A stretch of DNA of 58,408 nucleotides from Nitrospinota bacterium (GTDB lineage: Bacteria; Nitrospinota; Nitrospinia; Nitrospinales; VA-1): contig DUZG01000008.1 of assembly GCA_013349585.1 (NCBI GenBank), positions 1-58,408 of the forward strand. Direction: 5' to 3'. Positions within the stretch are counted from its first letter, which is position 1, and each line of letters begins with the position of its first letter. This document shows, one piece after another, positions 57,008 through 58,408 of the stretch. The notes below the pieces were generated by a model that saw only the letters and a list, made by a program, of their open reading frames with translations, was not told the DNA's origin and searched no databases. A program made the translations under genes and the position numbers.

Positions 57008-57805
57008 TCATTCAGAAAGAAAACGTTTTTTATTGAGAAATTCGTTTCCGATCAATAAGTCCAATCGTTTTTCATCTCTTACAATCACAGCAATACTTTC
57101 TTCGCCTAGCGGGAAACGCAGTATCGAATCTAGATTTTTTTCTACCAAACTCGCAAATTGTGTTTTGGGCTCTACAGGCCCCGGTTCCATCAAGGGATGT
57201 GGCATTTCCCCGAAGGCTGCCCGGGTGGCACTATAAATTAGATTTTTGGTGTCTTTAGAATATTCTCCGTTCAAATCCAGATGATCCGCAGCACTAATAG
57301 CTAAAGGTTTCTTAGGTGGTTCCCGCAAATGCGAAACATAATCCACTTCTACGGCAGGATTAATGGAGTGGTCAAAGACTTCAATATTGAATCCGCGCCC
57401 AGCCAAAACTAAAGGTTTATCCTGCAACTTTACGGTTTTTCTGATCTGTTTTTTCGGCGGTTTTTTTTCAAAACTGATTTCAAATCTAACAGGAGCCATC
57501 TTTTCAAACCGGTCAATGGATTGATACCCTATATCGGCTATAAAAGTAGGCAAAGGCACAGCCTTTTGGCCTAATATCACCCTCTTCTTTTTCCCTTTTT
57601 TTAGTGCCGCAGATTCGTCGAATTGCGGGTCAGGTTCAAGAGGTTGCTCGAGAGTGATATCCGAGCGTAGAGTAATGGTTATCTGAGGTGGGGAATCGGG
57701 AATCACGACTACTACTTCCGCCTCCTCACTTCCTCCACAACCAAGAGTCAGAGACAGAAAAATAAGCTCTGTAGCAAAGATCAGTTTTCTATAAAAAGAG
57801 TCCAT
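57008..57805 (-). CDS. Lipoprotein of unknown function
   Basis: Lipobox LTLGC at about residue 23, then an acidic start (GGSEEAEVVVVIPDSPP). The mature part is rich in Pro/Lys/Glu, contains a KKGKKKRVILGQK basic patch, and ends with RLDLLIGNEFLNKKRFL. No recognised domain. Convergent with the small membrane-protein gene. Probably anchored in the inner or outer membrane. Confidence 0.7.
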   Translation of the reverse strand: MDSFYRKLIFATELIFLSLTLGCGGSEEAEVVVVIPDSPPQITITLRSDITLEQPLEPDPQFDESAALKKGKKKRVILGQKAVPLPTFIADIGYQSIDRFEKMAPVRFEISFEKKPPKKQIRKTVKLQDKPLVLAGRGFNIEVFDHSINPAVEVDYVSHLREPPKKPLAISAADHLDLNGEYSKDTKNLIYSATRAAFGEMPHPLMEPGPVEPKTQFASLVEKNLDSILRFPLGEESIAVIVRDEKRLDLLIGNEFLNKKRFLSE

Positions 57806-57917
57806 ATAATATAATCGTCAGAAAGTCATAACTTCTTAAAGAATAACAAATTTAAACCATTTTCGGACAAAGAATACTACCCAAGAGGAAAACAGTTAAT
57901 TTCATTAAAATCAATAC

Positions 57918-57946
57918 TTTACATTTTTTTTTGGAAGTGGTACTAT
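57918..57946 (+). promoter_or_regulatory. Sigma70-type promoter
   Basis: TTTACA, a 17-base spacer and TACTAT, placed about 40 bases before the ATG at 57990. Both elements are one or two bases from consensus, with optimal spacing. Confidence 0.65.
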
Positions 57947-57989
57947 TTTCAGATCCTATTAAATTGTTTGTTTGTCAGAAAGGCATCCC

Positions 57990-58202
57990 ATGAACAGCGG
58001 TTTGCGATCTCTTTTAGACCCACAGAAAGTCCAATTCCTTAAAAAGAAACTAGAACAGGAAGAAATATCGCTGGAAGAGTGCACAGAAATAATGAAAAGG
58101 TTGATTTTACAAAAATATGACCGCATTCAAAACCGCAGTTTCCGTGCCAGCATTTTAGGGTTCGGACGTTCTCTGGAATCGAAACTGACAATTAAAGCCT
58201 AG
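57990..58202 (+). CDS. Small protein of unknown function upstream of recA
   Basis: A 70-residue helical, charged protein (MNSGLRSLLDPQKVQFLKK; EEISLEECTEIMKRLILQKY). The ATG at 57990 has AGAAAGG seven bases upstream and is preferred over the TTG at 57972. Cytoplasmic, no known domain. Preceded by a good promoter; lies 167 nt before recA on the same strand, so it may or may not be co-transcribed. Confidence 0.65.
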   Translation: MNSGLRSLLDPQKVQFLKKKLEQEEISLEECTEIMKRLILQKYDRIQNRSFRASILGFGRSLESKLTIKA

Positions 58203-58305
58203 TTAATACCTTCCTTTTTCTATTACCTTAAATATTTTACGTAATACCGCTTTTTTCTTTCATAATACCGGATTGTTTGGGTTTTGTGGTTCGACCTATC
58301 CAATG

Positions 58306-58340
58306 TATAATCGAATAAATTTTCCAACCCAAGTTGGGTT
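58306..58340 (+). promoter_or_regulatory. recA promoter -10 and palindromic operator candidate
   Basis: TATAAT at 58306-58311 is a consensus -10; the -35 (TTTGTG 17 bases upstream) is poor. Just downstream, 58326-58340 holds AACCCA-AGT-TGGGTT, a 6-bp-arm palindrome over the expected transcription start. This is where a LexA-type SOS repressor could bind, but the sequence is not a known LexA box I can name. Confidence 0.5.
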
Positions 58341-58369
58341 CCGGAGACAATAATCTGCAAGGAGGAATG

Positions 58370-58408
58370 ATGGGCGACAAGGATAAAGCGCTGGAGTTGG
58401 CACTCACA
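58370..58408 (+). CDS. recA: RecA recombinase, 5-prime end only
   Basis: Thirteen codons before the window ends: MGDKDKALELALT, matching the usual RecA N-terminus (xxKxKALExAL). AAGGAGGA lies just upstream; the second of two overlapping ATGs has the better spacing and is chosen. RecA carries out strand exchange and drives SOS induction. Everything past codon 13 is outside the window. Confidence 0.8.
   Translation, partial: MGDKDKALELALT

Noticed and set aside
1-58408. tRNA, rRNA, CRISPR, insertion sequence or prophage
   Set aside because: No CCA-adjacent cloverleaf, rRNA-like block, regular repeat-spacer series, transposase or phage structural protein was seen on either strand.

Overview
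The window looks like a stretch of a marine, Gram-negative, AT-rich bacterial chromosome with ordinary housekeeping genes mixed with a large secreted redox inventory. I see no phage genes, insertion sequences, CRISPR array, tRNA or rRNA. The best taxonomic guess is a Nitrospinota (Nitrospina-like) nitrite oxidiser or a close relative. This is inference, resting on a triheme cytochrome c fused to an ethylbenzene-dehydrogenase-type heme domain (as in nitrite oxidoreductase gamma candidates), three related exported copper-protein-like genes, a giant multicopper oxidase, and an export-rich hypothetical gene set. Phylogeny of ArgS, SecA or RecA would settle it.

Left part (1-15 kb): a YheT-like hydrolase; a TPR/cupredoxin-like exported protein; argS with a SPOR protein; then a minus-strand operon of an outer-membrane barrel, a one-heme lipoprotein cytochrome, a TlpA thioredoxin and an unknown exported protein, preceded by a His/Cys-rich exported protein. 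A family 4 uracil-DNA glycosylase follows. Next come a second TlpA-like thioredoxin and the dead remains of a SPOR plus NTF2-like (Cds6-type) gene that keeps one reading frame through four stop codons. Then a plus-strand pair encodes a cupredoxin-like protein and the triheme cytochrome.

Middle (15-34 kb): a third cupredoxin-like protein with a very strong ribosome binding site and its own UUCG terminator; a 1649-residue multicopper oxidase behind a perfect 11-bp-stem terminator; an HtrA/DegP protease; cysH; an EcfT-type membrane protein; an overlapping HD-hydrolase/sirtuin pair; a DUF1566 protein; SelO; a REPIN/MITE-like inverted repeat; thiL; two tandem CNNM/CorC-type transporter genes; a DnaJ-domain protein; a Dabb protein; and a DksA-like protein with a histone-like lysine tail.

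Right part (34-58 kb): secA and an M23 peptidase; a short BLUF photoreceptor; a very large exported TolB-propeller/TPR/CHAT protein whose frame is cut by a single TAG; an orphan nuoN; a TPR lipoprotein; dtd with a 48-residue zinc-ribbon gene; a TerB-domain protein; an FG-GAP repeat lipoprotein; an MBL-fold hydrolase; a lipoate ligase-like protein; a heme-carrying formylglycine-generating-enzyme homologue with a 51-residue membrane protein behind it; an unknown lipoprotein; a 70-residue protein; and the first 13 codons of recA.

The most interesting theme is exported copper and heme redox chemistry: three CxxHxxM-type cupredoxin-like paralogues, the triheme cytochrome, the giant oxidase, two TlpA thioredoxins and the metal-residue-rich operon all lie within 20 kb. 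I read this as a candidate periplasmic/outer-membrane electron-transfer module. No gene here proves its substrate.
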